Below, piece after piece: positions 18,428 to 21,135 of a stretch of 21,135 bases of DNA; position 1 is the stretch's first letter; each line of letters opens with the position of its first letter. Both the position numbers and the translations under genes were made by a program. This stretch comes from Spirogloea muscicola (lineage: Eukaryota > Streptophyta > Zygnematophyceae > Spirogloeales > Spirogloeaceae). The DNA is taken from NCBI GenBank assembly GCA_009602725.1, contig WELB01000002.1, positions 1,346,069 to 1,367,203 of the forward strand. The letters are read 5' to 3'. Below the pieces are notes generated by a model that was not told where the DNA came from, made no database searches, and worked only from the letters and a program-made list of their open reading frames with translations.

Positions 18428-18746
18428 TGCTGACAGTCAAATGTCTGGCGCTGCCAGCTCAATAAGATTTGATAGTCTAGTCACGCGTTAAGACCTCAAT
18501 CCCAAGTTGATCAAGTGCAAGCTCTAGAAGCAGCACTTTTTATGTATGGCAGCCAGGGCCTATTCTGTCAAGAGCCTTCTGCTCCTTAAAGCAACTCGCA
18601 GAATCTAGATTGTCCTGTGTAGGGGGTGCCCTTGCCGACACGATGCATGAGCAGACTGGTACGTGGTAACAGCAAGTCCGAAGCAATCATCTGCTATGAT
18701 TGCGTTGAACATGAGATTTAAATTCACAGACTTTCTTCACCTTCCT
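18428..18746. other. Convergent intergenic / 3' UTR region
   Basis: The space between two convergent genes. No repeat cassette or coding frame is seen. No TGTAA was found on the minus strand for the downstream gene, so its 3' end is open. Confidence 0.5.
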
Positions 18747-20715
18747 TCAGTGGGTCTTATTGCTGGCCGGAGAGGGAGCCTCTGGGCCTTGTCCCACAGG
18801 ACTAGGTGCAGCGGCAGGGTTGCCGTGTCCGGCTGGAGCTGGAGCTGGAGCTGCGGCTGGATGAGAGTGTGTGAGAGCAGGACCATTGAACGTCGGCACT
18901 TGGGCAGCAACTGGAGCGGGTGTAGGTGGAGGTGGGGGTGAAGGCGGGCTCGGGGACGGAGTTGGAGGAGCAACATAAGTGGGCCGTGGCGCTGGCGCAA
19001 GATATGGGGGAGGCACTGGCAATGGTGGGGGAAGGGGCGGAGGCGTAATACTGGGACTAGGAGCAGGTGTTGGAGGAATGGGAGTGGGCTGCCAGCCTGT
19101 GGGTGCCGCAGCGGGGCTGATCGACGCCAGCGGCGCCCCTTGGTAACAACTGTCCGAATGGCGGGCTGTGTGGAATGCCACGCATCGCCGGTTCTGGGGG
19201 AAGTCCTCGTTGTGAGCTCCGGGGTTTATGATGACGCCGCTAGTCAGCTGGGCCTCCGTGATCTGTAGGATGATGAGCTGCCCCAAGAAGCGCCCAGCCT
19301 GGCATGAACGGGAGAGTTTGAGCAATTTTCCATTGCCTGATTATTGCTCGAGTACTATTCATGGGATCGTGACGCGATGACCAGACGTGCCCAGAGATAA
19401 GTATCACAGGTACATGCTTTTATGAAGCTATAGGATCCCAATTGGAAACTAGGATCCCAATGCGGGCAGTATGCTTACTTGTTGTGAGTTCCGCGATGCA
19501 ACGAGATTATTGGCGACGTAGAAGATGTCATAGCATGACTCGCTTGTGTTGTAAGCAAACGCACATTGGCTGCACCCGTCGCAACTTGCAGCATTTTCCG
19601 CTGAGCAGTTGGTCTGGTTCACAGAGGGCGACGCCAGCCTGGAGTTACTGTGGTGAAATCACGTTACTCGGGAACAAGATATGGCAGACCACCCAAGTAA
19701 TGAGCAGGACTTTCAGTTTGGATCAAGCCCTGCCGCATACATGTCCTTATGCAGATGACAGGGAAGCTTCACAGAGGCCCTCTCTGGCCCCCCACAACTT
19801 ACGGGAAAGCAGCTGTTAGCCGCAGGCTGTGTGTTTTGGCATGAGGAAGACGAAGAGTATTGAGATCCGCAGGTATGCGAGCAGCAGCAACAGGTCTTGG
19901 TAGCAGCATCAAAGTCACAACCAGGGTTGCTAGCCGAGCTGGCCATGCTGGCAGGCGTAGCACGGCAGCACCCTTCTGGAGCTTGATTCGTTGTGCAGTA
20001 GCTCCTGGCGTGGCTCAGAGAGCAGCAGTCCCCGTTGGTGTTGACTGCAACGACGTCATAGCCTTGCCTGCACGAGGAAGGAGGCAACCCCAGTGTCAAA
20101 GCTGAGCCTGCCTGACAAACTTCGCCACGCCGAGATGCTCAGAATCACTGCAGCCTCTCGTAAAAGGACGGAGCTACAGCAGCGCTTGTTTGCTCGAGAA
20201 TGCTGAACAATCAACTTGCGTCAATCTTTGACCAATCTGCAAGCGACCACTGTATGCACAGGCCGACGAAGTCATGCGTATGACGCTGTGTGCTGACTTT
20301 TACATCAAAACCCAACAAGACGACAGATGGGTAGCTCGCAAAAAATGCACGAGACTACAGTTGCAAACAGATCAGCCGGTGGTCAGTGCGTGGCCAATCA
20401 GATATTTCCATCGGAAAATAACCTGGTGGTCAGGGGGCTGCCGTAAGTGTGGTCTCCAGGCGAGCAGTCGAGGGGTATCTGCGGGAGGCGGTCCCGGTGG
20501 CCCTCCATGTAGAAGTCGCACCACTCCAGAGGCGACGGCTGGTGCCGGCAGCCGGCGCATCGGAGGAGGCAGTTGGAGCCTGACGAGCAGACGCTCGTTG
20601 GAGAGCCTGGTACTGCGGCTGGTGCACCATTCCCATGAGCCGTGGCCGCTAGACGCAACGTCAAGACGATCGCCAGGAGGTGTGCGATGATGGTGAAGCG
20701 GATCGGCGGCGCCAT
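18747..20715 (-). CDS. Secreted Cys-rich protein with Pro-rich tail, 4 exons
   Basis: Exons in transcript order: 20715-20423, 20067-19803, 19613-19479, 19298-18747 (414 codons plus TGA). Residues 1-28 (MAPPIRF, then a run of hydrophobic residues ending A-T-A-H-G) form a signal peptide. Residues 30-231 are Cys-rich with paired or clustered Cys (G-D-C-C-S-L, E-G-C-C-R, K-T-C-C-C-C-S, S-C-D-G-C-S-Q-C). Residues 232-291 carry F-L-G-Q-L-I-I-L-Q-I and two more Cys. The tail from about 292 is rich in Pro, Ala, Ser and Thr (PTPSPSPPSPPPPP), like hydroxyproline-rich wall glycoproteins. I do not recognise the Cys-rich domain; the overall plan resembles pherophorin-type matrix proteins but the motifs differ. 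The exon 3 acceptor at 19613/19614 was chosen because it alone keeps the Cys-rich frame; the nearer CAG leads to a stop. Confidence 0.8.
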
Positions 20716-21135
20716 GGCCTGCAAGGCATCACTCGCGGCGTCAGCGCTGGCCCGACGTCCTCTCACGAGACGCTGAGGCGACGAGTCACAGGCCAGGCTT
20801 GATGGTACGAGACGTATAGACATGGCTGACGAGCCAACAGCGTACGAGTAGGCCCGCTCCACTGACGTCTCAAGCAGAGCCCTGCAAACGATCTACCTGC
20901 TTCAGCTGCCTCCAGTCCCCAGGCTGCCGTCGGGAAGGCCCGGCACTCCGCTTCTGGCCGCCTTCTCTGCCGACAGCGTACAGGAGGAGCGCCGGCCGTC
21001 GCGGCGCAGCCCCGGCGCTGATCACCGCCGTCAGCACGATGGTGGCGGCGGCGGCGGCGGCGGTTGACGGCAGAGCCGGAGGTCCGGGGCGAGCGCGGGG
21101 CCTTGGCGGCGCGGCGGAAGGCGCGGGCCATGCGG
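20716..21135. other. Upstream flank of the secreted-protein gene
   Basis: GC-rich flank with a GGC-repeat tract (about 21043-21063). A minus-strand frame (21131-20763) is Arg-rich and spans the trinucleotide run; it may be chance or the edge of another gene cut by the window. No promoter motif is clear. Confidence 0.35.

Noticed and set aside
19614-19646. Upstream acceptor for exon 3 of the secreted-protein gene
   Set aside because: Using the CAG near 19645 shifts the frame and meets a stop before the exon ends; the CAG at 19616-19614 keeps the Cys-rich frame.
20763-21131. 122-codon Arg-rich open frame on the minus strand
   Set aside because: Spans a GGC trinucleotide run and is cut near the window edge; no recognisable domain. 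Left as a low-confidence flank.

Overview
The window looks like nuclear DNA of a green alga, probably a trebouxiophyte relative of Chlorella or Coccomyxa. The reasons are GC-rich coding exons split by many short introns (donors often GTGAGC or GTGAGT), plant-like gene structures, alanine- and proline-rich coding tracts, a TGTAA poly(A)-type signal, and a secreted proline-rich wall-type protein. The species assignment is inference.

Three spliced genes can be rebuilt. (1) On the minus strand, 4417 to 1016, lies a complete 13-exon gene for the E1-beta subunit of mitochondrial branched-chain 2-oxoacid dehydrogenase (362 residues). One of its introns appears to be GC-AG. (2) On the plus strand, about 12610 to 18270, lies an 11-exon gene for the TRAPP subunit TRAPPC11 (foie-gras and gryzun regions). 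Its N-terminal exon and start codon are not visible. (3) On the minus strand, 20715 to 18747, lies a 4-exon gene for a secreted protein (414 residues) with a Cys-rich body and a Pro-rich tail. Genes 1 and 2 are divergent; genes 2 and 3 converge.

The 8.2 kb between genes 1 and 2 is a retroelement graveyard. At least eight decayed copies of one element, on both strands, share the same C-terminal coding end, closing with L-T-R-(G/N/T)-Y and a stop, followed by a 3' UTR. The longest copy (7530 to 6868) keeps about 220 codons that resemble the putative nuclease-like tail of algal reverse-transcriptase ORFs. A 696-bp solo LTR with a 5-bp target duplication sits inside another copy. An inverted pair of unknown gene fragments lies at 10.2-11.1 kb, and a tandem pair of 122-123 bp TIR elements lies directly upstream of TRAPPC11.

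The most unusual signal is a set of very small insertions, five of them 52-60 bp long, each carrying a short hairpin and in most cases a CT-rich end. They are flanked by 5-13 bp direct repeats and interrupt sequences whose uninterrupted form can be read elsewhere in the window or inferred from the reading frame. They look like a family of miniature mobile cassettes of at least three sequence types (A, B and C below), possibly moved by the retroelement's machinery. The window starts with a run of 113 A and has one N (9516), so small assembly errors are possible.
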